Shown here: piece by piece, positions 36,996 through 46,118 of the stretch
Layout: every line of letters starts with the position of its first letter
Position numbering within the stretch: the first letter of the stretch is position 1
Origin: Acidovorax sp. Root219
GTDB lineage: Bacteria; Pseudomonadota; Gammaproteobacteria; Burkholderiales; Burkholderiaceae_C
NCBI RefSeq assembly: GCF_001428665.1
Contig: NZ_LMIJ01000007.1
Location: forward strand, 327 to 64,326
DNA: 64,000 nt
Reading direction: 5' to 3'
Program-made: the position numbers and the translations under genes
Notes under the pieces: generated by a model
What the model was told of the DNA's origin: nothing
What the model saw: only the letters and a program-made list of their open reading frames with translations
Database searches by the model: none

Positions 36996-37957
36996 TGACC
37001 ACTTCTCTCCACAACGACATGCCAACGACCATCTCTGCCAAGCCCCCCCGCTACCGCGGCATCTTCCCCGTGGTGCCCACCACCTTCCACGAAGATGGCA
37101 CCCTGGACCTCGACAGCCAGAAGCGCTGCCTCGACTTCATGATCGATGCCGGCGTGGACGGCCTGTGCATCCTGGCCAACTTCTCCGAGCAATTTTCCCT
37201 TTCGGACGCAGAGCGCGAGACCCTCACCCGCCTGTCGCTCGAACATGTGGCCGGCCGCGTGCCGGTGATCGTCACCACCACGCACTACGGCACCCGCGTA
37301 TGCGCCGAGCGCAGCCGCACCGCGCAGGACATGGGCGCCGCCATGGTGATGGTGATGCCGCCCTACCACGGCGCCACCTTCCGCGTGCCCGAGGCGCAGA
37401 TCTACGAGTTCTATGCCCGGGTGTCGGATGCGATCGGCATTCCCATCATGGTGCAGGATGCGCCGGCCAGCGGCACCGTGCTATCGGCCCCGTTCCTTGC
37501 GCGCATGGCGCAGGAGATCGAACACCTGGCCTACTTCAAGATCGAAGTGCCGGGCGCTGCCAGCAAGCTGCGCGAGCTGATCCGCCTGGGCGGCGCCGCC
37601 ATCGAAGGCCCCTGGGATGGCGAGGAAGCCATCACCCTGCTGGCCGACCTCGACGCTGGCGCCACCGGTGCCATGACCGGCGGCGGCTTTCCCGATGGCA
37701 TACGCCCCATCCTCGAGGCGCACCGCCAGGGCGATGCCGACCAGGCCTTCGCGCTCTACCAGCGCTGGCTGCCGCTCATCAACCACGAGAACCGCCAGGG
37801 CGGCATCCTTACCGCCAAGGCGCTGATGAAGGAAGGCGGCGTGATCGCCAGCGAGGCCGGGCGCCACCCCTTCCCCGCCATGCACCCCGAGGTGCGCCGG
37901 GGGCTGATCGACATCGCGCGCCGGCTCGACCTGCTGGTGCTGCGCTGGGCGCGGTAA
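36995..37957 (+). CDS. DHDPS-family enzyme, probable 2-keto-3-deoxy-L-arabonate dehydratase
   Basis: 320-aa TIM-barrel of the dihydrodipicolinate synthase superfamily. The Schiff-base Lys is in AYFKIEVPG (about residue 179). With arabonate dehydratase before it and a semialdehyde dehydrogenase in the same operon, the expected reaction is KDA to 2,5-dioxopentanoate. An ATG at 36995 and another at 37019 (MPTTISAK) are both possible starts. The stop TAATG overlaps the dgoK start. Confidence 0.88.
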   Translation: MTTSLHNDMPTTISAKPPRYRGIFPVVPTTFHEDGTLDLDSQKRCLDFMIDAGVDGLCILANFSEQFSLSDAERETLTRLSLEHVAGRVPVIVTTTHYGTRVCAERSRTAQDMGAAMVMVMPPYHGATFRVPEAQIYEFYARVSDAIGIPIMVQDAPASGTVLSAPFLARMAQEIEHLAYFKIEVPGAASKLRELIRLGGAAIEGPWDGEEAITLLADLDAGATGAMTGGGFPDGIRPILEAHRQGDADQAFALYQRWLPLINHENRQGGILTAKALMKEGGVIASEAGRHPFPAMHPEVRRGLIDIARRLDLLVLRWAR

Positions 37958-38982
37958 TGACGAGCAACACCGCCCTTTCCAACGGCGCGGCCGCCCTGAT
38001 CGGGCTGGACTGGGGCACCAGTTCGCTGCGCGCCTTCCGCTTCGACGACACAGGCCAGGTGCAGCAGATGCGCCAGCGCCCCTGGGGCATCATGAACCTG
38101 CCCGTCGCAGCCAATGGCCAGGCCCACGCGACCCAAGGCGCTGCTTTCGAGCATGCCTTCGACGATGTCTGTGGCGATTGGGTGCAGGCCCGGCCCGGCA
38201 TCCCCGTGCTGGCCTGCGGCATGGTGGGCAGCGCCCAGGGCTGGCGCGAAGCGCGCTACCTCGAATCGCCCGCCTCGCTGGACCACCTGGCGCGCGGACT
38301 CACGCTGGTGGAGCACAGCACAGGCCCCCGCGTGCATATTGTCCCCGGCCTGCTCCAGCGCGGCGACCTGCCCAATGTGATGCGCGGCGAGGAGACGCAG
38401 GTGCTGGGCGTGATGGCGGCCTCGGCCCTGCCGGGCGATGCCCCGGTGCTGATCGGCCTGCCCGGCACGCACAGCAAGTGGGTACTGGCGCGCCGCCGCT
38501 CCATCGAACAGTTCCACACCTTCATGACCGGTGAGGTGTTTGCGGCGCTGCGCGGACACACCATCCTCGGGCGCACCATGCAGCCTGCCGAGGCGCCCGA
38601 CGACGCAGCGTTTGCGCGCGGCCTGCAAGTGGCGCGCTCGGCAGAGGCCTCGCTGGGCCTGCTCTCGCACATCTTCAGCACGCGCACGCTCGGGCTCACG
38701 GGCGCGCTGTCCGGCACGGCCCAGGCGGACTACCTCTCGGGCCTGCTGATCGGCCACGAAGTGGTCGCACTGGCGGCACAACAGGCGCCAGGCGCCGCGC
38801 ACGCACACGTGGTGCTCTGCGGCGAGCCCGACCTGTGCCGGCGCTACGCCCTGGCCCTGGCCGCCTACGGCTTGCCGGCGCCCGAAATGGCCGACAACGC
38901 CACCGCGCGGGGGCTGTGGCAGATCGCCACCGCCGCCGCGCTGGTGACCCCTACCGACACACAAGCTGCACGATGCGCATGA
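37957..38982 (+). CDS. dgoK: 2-dehydro-3-deoxygalactonokinase
   Basis: 341-aa kinase of the DgoK family (actin-like ATPase fold). IGLDWGTSSLRAF (about residues 15-27) binds ATP phosphates, and GLPGTHSKWV (about 167) and GALSGTAQADYL are family segments. It phosphorylates 2-keto-3-deoxy-D-galactonate. It is longer than the E. coli enzyme (about 290 aa). Its start overlaps the preceding stop by one base, and its TGA overlaps an ATG of dgoA. Confidence 0.93.
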   Translation: MTSNTALSNGAAALIGLDWGTSSLRAFRFDDTGQVQQMRQRPWGIMNLPVAANGQAHATQGAAFEHAFDDVCGDWVQARPGIPVLACGMVGSAQGWREARYLESPASLDHLARGLTLVEHSTGPRVHIVPGLLQRGDLPNVMRGEETQVLGVMAASALPGDAPVLIGLPGTHSKWVLARRRSIEQFHTFMTGEVFAALRGHTILGRTMQPAEAPDDAAFARGLQVARSAEASLGLLSHIFSTRTLGLTGALSGTAQADYLSGLLIGHEVVALAAQQAPGAAHAHVVLCGEPDLCRRYALALAAYGLPAPEMADNATARGLWQIATAAALVTPTDTQAARCA

Positions 38983-39623
38983 CTCCTTCCGACCTTCTTT
39001 CCGCCTCCATGCAAAGCTGCGGCCTGGTCGCCATCCTGCGCGGCGTATCGCCCGCCGAAGTGGTACCCATCGGCCAGGCGCTCTGCGAGGCCGGCTTTCG
39101 CATCATCGAGGTGCCGCTCAACTCGCCCGAGCCGCTGGCCAGCATCCGCGCGCTGCGCGACGCGCTACCGGCCGAGGTGCTGATCGGCGCCGGCACCGTC
39201 ATCCGCCCCGAGGACTGCGCCGCCGTGGCCGCTGCCGGTGGGCAGATCGTGGTCATGCCGCACAGCGATGCGGCGGTGATCCGCGCCGCCAAGGCGGCCG
39301 GCATGGCCTGCGCCCCGGGCGTGGCCACGCTGACCGAGGCCTATGCCGCGCTGGCGGCGGGGGCCGATGCGCTCAAGCTCTTTCCGGCCGAGGCGCTGGC
39401 GCCCGCCGTGCTCAAGGCCTGGCGTGCCGTGCTGCGCCCGCCGGTGGCGCTGCTGCCCGTGGGCGGCATCACGCCCGAGGGCATTGCGGCCTATGCCGCA
39501 GCCGGTGCCAGCGGCTTCGGCCTGGGCTCGGCCCTTTACAAGCCCGGCGACAGCACCGCCAGCGTGGCGCGCCAGGCGGCCGCCTTCATGCAGGCCTGGC
39601 GCCAGTCCTATCCCGCCCCCTGA
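38973..39623 (+). CDS. dgoA: 2-dehydro-3-deoxy-6-phosphogalactonate aldolase
   Basis: 216-aa KDPG/KDPGal aldolase. The catalytic Lys is in ALKLFPAE (about residue 132), the catalytic Glu is in IIEVPLNSPEP (about 42), and phosphate-binding GGITPEG follows. It splits KDPGal into pyruvate and glyceraldehyde 3-phosphate. An ATG at 38973 or 38979 (the latter overlapping the dgoK stop as ATGA) begins the protein; the longer frame is inside dgoK. Confidence 0.92.
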   Translation: MRMTPSDLLSASMQSCGLVAILRGVSPAEVVPIGQALCEAGFRIIEVPLNSPEPLASIRALRDALPAEVLIGAGTVIRPEDCAAVAAAGGQIVVMPHSDAAVIRAAKAAGMACAPGVATLTEAYAALAAGADALKLFPAEALAPAVLKAWRAVLRPPVALLPVGGITPEGIAAYAAAGASGFGLGSALYKPGDSTASVARQAAAFMQAWRQSYPAP

Positions 39624-39659
39624 CGGATCCCCTCCCCACTATTCGACGAACTCCCCGCC

Positions 39660-40808
39660 ATGAAGATCACCCGACTGACCACGTTCCTGGTGCCACCGCG
39701 CTGGTGCTTTCTGAAAATCGAGACCGACGAGGGCATCGTCGGCTGGGGCGAGCCCGTGCTCGAAGGCCGGGCCCACACCGTGGCGGCCGCCATCGAGGAA
39801 CTGGGCGACTACCTCATCGGTAAAGACCCGCGCCACATCGAGGACCACTGGACGGTGCTCTACCGTGGCGGCTTCTACCGGGGCGGCGGCATCCACATGA
39901 GCGCACTGGCCGGCATCGACCAGGCGCTGTGGGACATCAAGGGCAAGGCCCTGGGCGTGCCCGTGTCCGAGCTGCTCGGCGGCTGCGTGCGCGACCGCAT
40001 CAAGGTCTACAGCTGGATCGGCGGCGACCGTCCCGGCGAGACCGCGGCAGCGGCCAAGGCCGCGGTGGACCGGGGCTTCACAGCGGTGAAGATGAACGGC
40101 ACCGAGGAGCTGCAGTATGTGGACAGCTTCGACAAGGTGGAAAAGTGCCTGCAGAACGTGGCGGCCGTGCGCGAGGCCGTGGGCCCCAACGTGGGCATTG
40201 CCGTGGACTTCCACGGCCGCGTGCACAAGCCCATGGCCAAGGTGCTGTTCAAGGAGCTTGACCCGTACCGGCTGATGTTCATCGAGGAACCCGTGCTCAG
40301 CGAGCACTACGAGGCACTGAAGGAACTGGCGCACCTCTCGTCCACCCCCATCGCGCTGGGCGAACGGCTGTACTCGCGCTGGGATTTCAAGCGCGTGCTG
40401 TCCGAGGGCTATGTGGACATCATCCAGCCCGACCCCTCGCACTCGGGCGGCATCACCGAGACGCGCAAGATCGCCACCATGGCCGAGGCCTACGACGTGG
40501 CCCTGGCCCTGCACTGCCCGCTGGGGCCGATTGCGCTGGCGGCCAACCTGCAGCTCGACGGCGTCTGCTACAACGCCTTCATCCAGGAGCAGAGCCTGGG
40601 CATCCACTACAACGCCAGCAACGACCTGCTCGACTATGTGTCCAACGGCGAGGTGTTTGCATACGAGGACGGCATGGTCGCCATCCCCCAGGGCCCGGGC
40701 CTGGGCATCGAGGTCAATGAAGCCTATGTACGCGAACGCGCCGCCGAAGGCCACCGCTGGCGCAACCCGGTCTGGCGCCACAAGGATGGCAGTTTCGCGG
40801 AGTGGTGA
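39660..40808 (+). CDS. dgoD: D-galactonate dehydratase
   Basis: 382-aa enolase-superfamily dehydratase, the same length as E. coli DgoD. Metal and catalytic residues are visible: [11 protein letters not shown] (Asp and His, about residues 183-185), FIEEPV (Glu, about 209), GERLYSRW (Glu, about 235) and ALHCPLGP (His, about 285). It removes water from D-galactonate to give 2-keto-3-deoxygalactonate for dgoK and dgoA. It is the last gene of the sugar operon; no strong terminator is visible before the LexA box downstream. Confidence 0.95.
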   Translation: MKITRLTTFLVPPRWCFLKIETDEGIVGWGEPVLEGRAHTVAAAIEELGDYLIGKDPRHIEDHWTVLYRGGFYRGGGIHMSALAGIDQALWDIKGKALGVPVSELLGGCVRDRIKVYSWIGGDRPGETAAAAKAAVDRGFTAVKMNGTEELQYVDSFDKVEKCLQNVAAVREAVGPNVGIAVDFHGRVHKPMAKVLFKELDPYRLMFIEEPVLSEHYEALKELAHLSSTPIALGERLYSRWDFKRVLSEGYVDIIQPDPSHSGGITETRKIATMAEAYDVALALHCPLGPIALAANLQLDGVCYNAFIQEQSLGIHYNASNDLLDYVSNGEVFAYEDGMVAIPQGPGLGIEVNEAYVRERAAEGHRWRNPVWRHKDGSFAEW

Positions 40809-40867
40809 GGTTCCCGGCGGTGTAACAACACGGTGAAGGGGTGACGGCAAGGGCGAAAGGGGGGAAA

Positions 40868-40887
40868 TACTGTAATTACAATCAGTG
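40868..40887 (+). promoter_or_regulatory. LexA (SOS) box
   Basis: TACTGTAATTACAATCAGTG matches the CTG-N10-CAG LexA operator with an AT-rich palindromic centre (TGTAATTACA). It ends 23 bp before the ATG of the MmcB-like nuclease gene, a normal repressor position. Functional assignment is inference from the consensus and from the DNA-repair type of the downstream genes. Confidence 0.72.
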
Positions 40888-40910
40888 TTTTGAAGAATCC
40901 CCGAGCCCAT

Positions 40911-41735
40911 ATGACGGCGCCGACCATCAACCGCTTCCACCGCACCCGCCTGATGCAGATCTGGCGTTCGGCCGGCTGGCCCTGCAAGGACGCGCTGGAG
41001 ATCGACCTGCTGGCTGCGCAGCTGGTCGCCCTGCACACCTCGCCCGAGGGCTTCGAGACCCTGAAGCTCACGGAGGACGGCCTGCGCACCCTGGCAGAGG
41101 CGCGCCAGCGCGGAGTGCGGGCCCTGAGCGCGCACGACCGGCTGGGCCAGAAGTTTGCCGCGCACCTGCTGGCCTCGGGCCGCATCGTCTGGCGCGAGCT
41201 GTCGCTGCGCGCCGTGATCGAGGGTGCGGCCCCGGAAACTGCGCCGCTGACTCCGGCAACCAGCAACCCGCTGTGGAGCGAGGACACGCCCACAAGCCGC
41301 AAGGCCGCCAATGTCTGGCGCATGGCACGGCCGGACCTGTTCTCAGTGCGCAACACCACGGTGCCGGCCTACCTGCAGCCCATGGTGCACGAGATCAAGT
41401 ACAGCCGCGCCGATCTGCTCTCGGACCTGCGCCACGACGCCAAGCGCCAGGCCTACCAGTGGCTGTGCGAGGAGTGCTACTACGTGTTTCCGGCCGGTGT
41501 GGCCGAGCCCGGCGAGATCCCTGAGCACTTCGGCATCTGGGTGCTGCACGGCGGGCTCGACGATGGCCGCTTCGAGCTACTGCGCCCCGCCCGCCATGCC
41601 AGTTGCGCCCTGCCTTTCGCGGTGTGGATGGCCCTGTGCAAGGCCACGCCGCTGCGCAGCGAAGACGAACTGGCGCAGGCCCACCTGGGTGAGCCGGCTG
41701 CAGACGACCTGCCTCCCTGTACCGAGGCCCCATGA
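40911..41735 (+). CDS. MmcB-like PD-(D/E)XK nuclease
   Basis: 274-aa protein. Residues 1-100 resemble a winged helix-turn-helix region; residues 135-250 match the MmcB-type DNA-repair nuclease fold. The active-site residues are Asp142 in RPDLFSV and Glu161/Lys163 in HEIKYSRADLLSDL, followed by CYYVFPAGVAEPGEIPEHFG as in MmcB. The ATG at 40911 is preferred (GAG 5 bp upstream); a TTG at 40890 falls next to the LexA box. Its stop overlaps the helicase start (ATGA). It is probably a DNA-damage-induced nuclease acting with the helicase. Confidence 0.78.
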   Translation: MTAPTINRFHRTRLMQIWRSAGWPCKDALEIDLLAAQLVALHTSPEGFETLKLTEDGLRTLAEARQRGVRALSAHDRLGQKFAAHLLASGRIVWRELSLRAVIEGAAPETAPLTPATSNPLWSEDTPTSRKAANVWRMARPDLFSVRNTTVPAYLQPMVHEIKYSRADLLSDLRHDAKRQAYQWLCEECYYVFPAGVAEPGEIPEHFGIWVLHGGLDDGRFELLRPARHASCALPFAVWMALCKATPLRSEDELAQAHLGEPAADDLPPCTEAP

Positions 41736-44041
41736 CCTATACCGTGGCGGTGCGCGAGCTGTGCGAGTTCACCGCCAAGCAGGGTGACCTGGACCTGCGC
41801 TTCACGCCCGCCCCCACGGCCCTGGAGGGCATGGCCGGCCATGCCGTGGCTGCCGCCCGCCGGGGCGACGGCTACCGTGCCGAGGTGGCGCTGGCCGGCA
41901 GCTACAAGAGCCTGCGCGTGCGCGGCCGCGCCGATGGCTTCGACCCCGAGCATGCCCGGCTCGACGAGGTCAAGACCTTCAAGGGCCGGCTCGACCGCCA
42001 GCCCGCCTCGCACCGCGCGCTGCACTGGGCGCAGGCGCGCATCTACGGCTGGCTGTTGTGCGCGCAGGAGGGGCTTGAACACATCGACCTGGCGCTCGTG
42101 TACTTCGACATCGGCAGCCAGAAAGAGACGGTCTTCACCGAGCGCCGCAGTGCGACCGAGCTGCAGCGGCATTTCGAGGAACAGTGCGAGCGCTTTCTGG
42201 CCTGGGCCGAGGCGCAGGTGGCACACCGCGCTGCGCGCGATGCAGCGCTCACCGCCCTGGCCTTCCCGTTCGGCGGCTTTCGCACCGGGCAGCGCCCGCT
42301 GGCCGAGGCGGTGTACAAGGCCGCAGGCGCCGGGCGCTGCCTCATGGCCCAGGCGCCCACCGGCATCGGCAAGACCATGGGCACGCTGTTCCCGCTGCTC
42401 AAGGCGGCGCCCACGCAGCGCTTGGACAAGGTGTTCTTCCTTGCCGCCAAGACCTCAGGCCGGCAGACGGCCCTCGATACCCTCGCTCGCCTGGCCGACA
42501 GCGCACCTGACCTGCCGCTGCGCGTGCTGGAGCTGGTGGCACGCGACAAGGCCTGCGAGCACCCCGACAAGGCCTGCCACGGCGAGTCCTGCCCGCTGGC
42601 CCAGGGCTTCTACGACCGTCTGCCCGCCGCACGTGCCGCCGCATTGCGGCCTGGCGCCGCGGGTGAACGCATCACCCTGCACCAGAGCGAGGTCCGCAGC
42701 GCCGCGCTGGCGCACCAGGTCTGCCCCTACTACCTGAGCCAGGAACTGGCGCGCTGGGCCGACGTGGTCGTGGGCGACTACAACTACTACTTCGACATGG
42801 GCGGCCTGCTGCACGGCCTGGCCCAGGCGAATGGCTGGCGCACGGCGCTGCTGGTGGACGAGGCCCACAACCTCGTGGACCGGGGCCGCAAGATGTACAC
42901 CGCCGAGCTGCGCCCCGACGGCTTGGCCCAAGCGCGCAAGTCGACCAGCGCCAGCCGCTACCCTGCGGTCAAGAAGGCGCTGGACAAGGTGCGCCGCGCC
43001 TGGGTGGCGCTGGACAAGCGGCAGGCTACCGCCTATGCGGTGCACGAGGCCTTTCCCGAAGACCTGCTCACCGCGCTGCAGCAGTGCGGTAACACCCTCA
43101 CCGACCACCTGGCCGAGCACCCGGCAGAGCCCGATGCCGCCCTGCAGGCCTTCTACTTCGATGCCCTGCACCTGGTGCGCATGGCCGGGCTGCTCGACGC
43201 GCACTCGCTGGTGGACGCCACCCGGCCCACGGCCCCGGGCCTGCCCCAGGCCGCCCGGGCGCCCGGCAGCTCCACCCTGTGCATCCGCAACCTGGTGCCC
43301 GCGCCCTTCCTCGGCCCGCGCTGGGAGGCCGCGCACACCAGCACGCTGTTCTCGGCCACGCTGCGGCCCGAGCGCTACTACACCGACCTGCTGGGCCTGC
43401 CCACGGACCACCTGGCCATCGATGTGGAATCGCCGTTCCAGGCCGCGCAGCTGACGGTGCAGGTGGCGCGCCACATCTCCACCCGCTACCCCGACCGCAA
43501 GGCCTCGCTCGCGCCCATCGTGGCGCTGATGGCGCAGCAGTTCGCAGAGCGCCCCGGCAACTACCTGGCCTTCTTCAGCAGCTACGAATACCTGCAGCAG
43601 GCGGCCACGATGCTGGCCGAGCGCCATCCGCACCTGCCGCACTGGAGCCAGTCGCGGCGCATGCTCGAATCGGAGCAAAAGCAGTTCCTTGCGCGCTTCA
43701 CCGAGAGCAGCGAGGGCATCGGCTTCGCGGTGCTGGGCGGGGCTTTCGCCGAGGGCATCGACCTGCCGGGCCGGCGCCTGATCGGCGCTTTTCTGGCCAC
43801 GCTGGGCCTGCCGCAGGTCAACCCCGTGAACGAGCAGGTCAAGGAGCGCATGCAGGCGCTGTTCGGCGAGGGGTACGACTACACCTACCTCTACCCTGGC
43901 CTGCAGAAGGTGGTGCAGGCTGCGGGCCGCGTGATCCGCACGCCCAGCGACGAAGGCGTGGTGCACCTCATGGACGACCGCTTCGGCCGCCCCGAAGTGC
44001 GTGCGCTGCTGCCCACCTGGTGGGCGCAGTCAGGCCGCTGA
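41732..44041 (+). CDS. Nuclease-helicase fusion: Cas4/RecB-like PD-(D/E)XK plus XPD/DinG-type FeS helicase
   Basis: 769-aa protein. An N-terminal nuclease domain has Asp68 (GRADGF), Glu79/Lys81 (DEVK) and the RecB/Cas4-type QARIY motif (101-105). The helicase part has Walker A APTGIGKT (208-215), DEAH (376-379) and a candidate four-cysteine iron-sulfur site at Cys275, Cys282, Cys287 and Cys331, as in XPD/DinG 5'-3' helicases. The C-terminal motor ends in QAAGRVIRTPSD. Translation is coupled to the MmcB-like gene by ATGA, and both follow a LexA box. It overlaps the convergent hydrolase gene by 12 bp. Likely DNA repair; a defence role is possible but unproven. Confidence 0.88.
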   Translation: MTYTVAVRELCEFTAKQGDLDLRFTPAPTALEGMAGHAVAAARRGDGYRAEVALAGSYKSLRVRGRADGFDPEHARLDEVKTFKGRLDRQPASHRALHWAQARIYGWLLCAQEGLEHIDLALVYFDIGSQKETVFTERRSATELQRHFEEQCERFLAWAEAQVAHRAARDAALTALAFPFGGFRTGQRPLAEAVYKAAGAGRCLMAQAPTGIGKTMGTLFPLLKAAPTQRLDKVFFLAAKTSGRQTALDTLARLADSAPDLPLRVLELVARDKACEHPDKACHGESCPLAQGFYDRLPAARAAALRPGAAGERITLHQSEVRSAALAHQVCPYYLSQELARWADVVVGDYNYYFDMGGLLHGLAQANGWRTALLVDEAHNLVDRGRKMYTAELRPDGLAQARKSTSASRYPAVKKALDKVRRAWVALDKRQATAYAVHEAFPEDLLTALQQCGNTLTDHLAEHPAEPDAALQAFYFDALHLVRMAGLLDAHSLVDATRPTAPGLPQAARAPGSSTLCIRNLVPAPFLGPRWEAAHTSTLFSATLRPERYYTDLLGLPTDHLAIDVESPFQAAQLTVQVARHISTRYPDRKASLAPIVALMAQQFAERPGNYLAFFSSYEYLQQAATMLAERHPHLPHWSQSRRMLESEQKQFLARFTESSEGIGFAVLGGAFAEGIDLPGRRLIGAFLATLGLPQVNPVNEQVKERMQALFGEGYDYTYLYPGLQKVVQAAGRVIRTPSDEGVVHLMDDRFGRPEVRALLPTWWAQSGR

Positions 44042-44809
44042 CCGGCGGGCCGCCGCCCAATCGGCCACCTGCCCGGCCACCCAGGCCGGATCGTCCAGCG
44101 GCAGGTCGTGCCCCGCCCAGGGGTGCAGCACTAGCGGGCAAGCCCAGGCACTGGCGATGGCCTGCGAGCACTGGCTGCTCACCAAGCCATCTTGGGTGCT
44201 GGCCAGCAGCAGCATGCGGTCCACAGGGCACGTGCGCGGCGCCCGGTAGCGTGCAGCGGCCACCAGTTGGCGCAGGGCATTCGATGAAGACACGGGCCTT
44301 TGCGCGCGCGCGGCCACCCAGTCGGCCACCACGGCCGCACGCTGCGGCGCACGGTTGCTGGTGAGCCGCAGCACGGCGGACTCCGCTGCGAGCGGGGTGG
44401 GCGCCATCAACACCTCGCGCAGCAGCGCCACATAGTTGCGCGGCCGCAGGCGCCGGTAGAAGGGGCTGAAGGTGCCGAAGCTGGTGTTGATGAGCACGCA
44501 GCCCTGTACCTCGTCCGGGGCCGTGCGCGCCCATTCGGTGGCCACCATGGCCCCGAGCGACATGGCCAGCAGGTGGTGCGGCCCGGTGCTGCCGCGCCGT
44601 TCCAGCTCCGCCTGGCATTGGGCCACCATGGCCGCCACCGACGATGGGCTTGGGCGCGCATGCCAGCGACCGTTGCCCGGCAAGTCCAGCATCAGCACCT
44701 CAGCACCCGGCATGGCGGCCAGAAAGGCCGGCACGAAGCTGCCCCAGTGCACGGCCTCGCGCGTAAGGCCACGCAGAAAGATCCAGCGGTTTGGCTGCGG
44801 CATCGCCAT
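44030..44809 (-). CDS. Alpha/beta hydrolase
   Basis: 259-aa alpha/beta hydrolase: nucleophile Ser in LLAMSLGAMVA (about residue 83), an acid near TQDGLVSS and catalytic His in WAGHDLPLD (about 236). FLRGLTREAVHWG near the N-terminus forms the oxyanion region. ATGs at 44809 and 44803 are both plausible. It starts 4 bp after the carboxypeptidase stop on the same strand, so the two are co-transcribed. Substrate unknown. Confidence 0.85.
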   Translation of the reverse strand: MAMPQPNRWIFLRGLTREAVHWGSFVPAFLAAMPGAEVLMLDLPGNGRWHARPSPSSVAAMVAQCQAELERRGSTGPHHLLAMSLGAMVATEWARTAPDEVQGCVLINTSFGTFSPFYRRLRPRNYVALLREVLMAPTPLAAESAVLRLTSNRAPQRAAVVADWVAARAQRPVSSSNALRQLVAAARYRAPRTCPVDRMLLLASTQDGLVSSQCSQAIASAWACPLVLHPWAGHDLPLDDPAWVAGQVADWAAARRSAA

Positions 44810-44813
44810 GCCA

Positions 44814-45827
44814 TCAATACCAGAAGCTGAGCGCATCGGCACGCCGCTGCACCCGCGCTTCAGGCGCAGGCACCCAGCGCTCGTGGCTGCCCGCCGCGCG
44901 CGAGAGAAAGTCGAGCAGCGGCATGTGCCGGCGCAGCACGCGCTGCAAGCGGTGGTTGATCAGCGGGTTGAAGATGCCCTTGCGCGAGAACAGCTGGCGC
45001 GGGTTCTTCTTGATCCAGCGCCACGAGCCCATCTCCAGCGTCAGCGGCAAGAAGGTGCGCGTGGGGTCGTTGCAGGCCTGCATGTACAGGTGGTCCCACA
45101 GGTCGCCGTGCGTGAGGTACTGCGCGCTCTGCGGCTCGATGATGTAGGGGTGGTAGGCATGCGCCTGCAGAAAGATCTCGTGCAGCGCATGCAGCTCCGG
45201 CAGGTGGGCAATGGGCTTCTTCGTGTGCGCGAACGGAAACCACAGCCGGTCGCTGATGCCAAAGCCCGAGTGGCAGTCCAGCGCGATGCTGAACGGGCGG
45301 GACAGCAGTTCATCGTGCACCACCTCGCACAGGGCCCGGCTCTCGGCCTCCATGGGCGCACCCGGTTTGCCGCGGTACCAAGGCAGGCCCGCACTCAGGC
45401 GCTGGCCGCCGATGAGGAAGGGCACCCGGTCCAGTGCGTCCACCGGGGCATTGCGCATCAGGTCCACCCCATTGGGGTTGGCCCGGGTGGCAGCCCACAT
45501 GCCGCCCGGGTTCACGATGGGCATGAACACCAGGCGCACCTGCTCGAGCTGCTGGTTCAGGGCCAGGTCCCAGGGCAGGCGCGTCACCACGTTCTGCAGG
45601 TAGGCAATCACCACCTCGGCGCCGATGCCTTCGAGCCCGTGGATGCCGCCGAAGAAGCCCATGGCCGGCACGCTGCGGTCCGGGTTGCCCAGGCTGATGG
45701 CGTGGATGGGAAAGCGCTCGCCCGAAGGCATCTCCACGGTATGCACAACCCGGGCGTCCAGGCGGTCGCCGCCCTGGTCGATGATCTTTTGCAGCGCCGC
45801 AAGTTCGGGCAGAACGGTGTCGGGCAC
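44814..45827 (-). CDS. M14-family zinc carboxypeptidase
   Basis: 337-aa metallopeptidase of the M14/succinylglutamate-desuccinylase-like group. The zinc ligands are His and Glu of GIHGLEG (about residue 60) and His of LDCHSGFG (about 185); VNPGGMWAATRANPNGVDLMRN is the substrate-side loop. No convincing ATG exists; I take GTG 45827, while the frame stays open to a GTG at 45920. It may act on peptides or amides; the coupled hydrolase suggests degradation of a shared compound (inference). Confidence 0.8.
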   Translation of the reverse strand: MPDTVLPELAALQKIIDQGGDRLDARVVHTVEMPSGERFPIHAISLGNPDRSVPAMGFFGGIHGLEGIGAEVVIAYLQNVVTRLPWDLALNQQLEQVRLVFMPIVNPGGMWAATRANPNGVDLMRNAPVDALDRVPFLIGGQRLSAGLPWYRGKPGAPMEAESRALCEVVHDELLSRPFSIALDCHSGFGISDRLWFPFAHTKKPIAHLPELHALHEIFLQAHAYHPYIIEPQSAQYLTHGDLWDHLYMQACNDPTRTFLPLTLEMGSWRWIKKNPRQLFSRKGIFNPLINHRLQRVLRRHMPLLDFLSRAAGSHERWVPAPEARVQRRADALSFWY

Positions 45828-45986
45828 GGTGGTGGTTGTCTCTGGCAGCGAAAAACAGCCAGCATAGCGCCCGCAGCCCCCTGCGCCAGGGTCTTTGCGC
45901 AGGCCTGTTGCGATTGCCACACTGACGCAAAACCGTCACACGGCAAGGCTATCTTGGGGGAGCTTCACACCACCCAGGAGGTCACC

Positions 45987-46118
45987 ATGCTCTGGAAATT
46001 TCTCGGATTGCAGCGGTTGTTCGACGAGCTCTTGGACGAGAGCTGGTTCTCCTTCGACCTTCCTGACAACGACTGCTTCTTCCATGACGAACCGCTCCCG
46101 CTCTCCGCGCAGGATTGA
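45987..46118 (+). CDS. Small acidic protein, unknown function
   Basis: 43-aa ORF with an excellent ribosome-binding site (AGGAGG 5 bp before the ATG). The N-terminal half is amphipathic (WKFLGLQRLFDELLDESW) and the C-terminal half is very acidic. It overlaps the next small ORF by 35 bp in another frame. The strong translation signal makes it credible despite its size; no family recognised. Confidence 0.6.
   Translation: MLWKFLGLQRLFDELLDESWFSFDLPDNDCFFHDEPLPLSAQD

Noticed and set aside
41732-42240. Cas4-like nuclease region as part of a CRISPR system
   Set aside because: No cas1/cas2 genes and no repeat-spacer array occur in the window; the domain is fused to an XPD-type helicase and follows a LexA box, which points to DNA repair.
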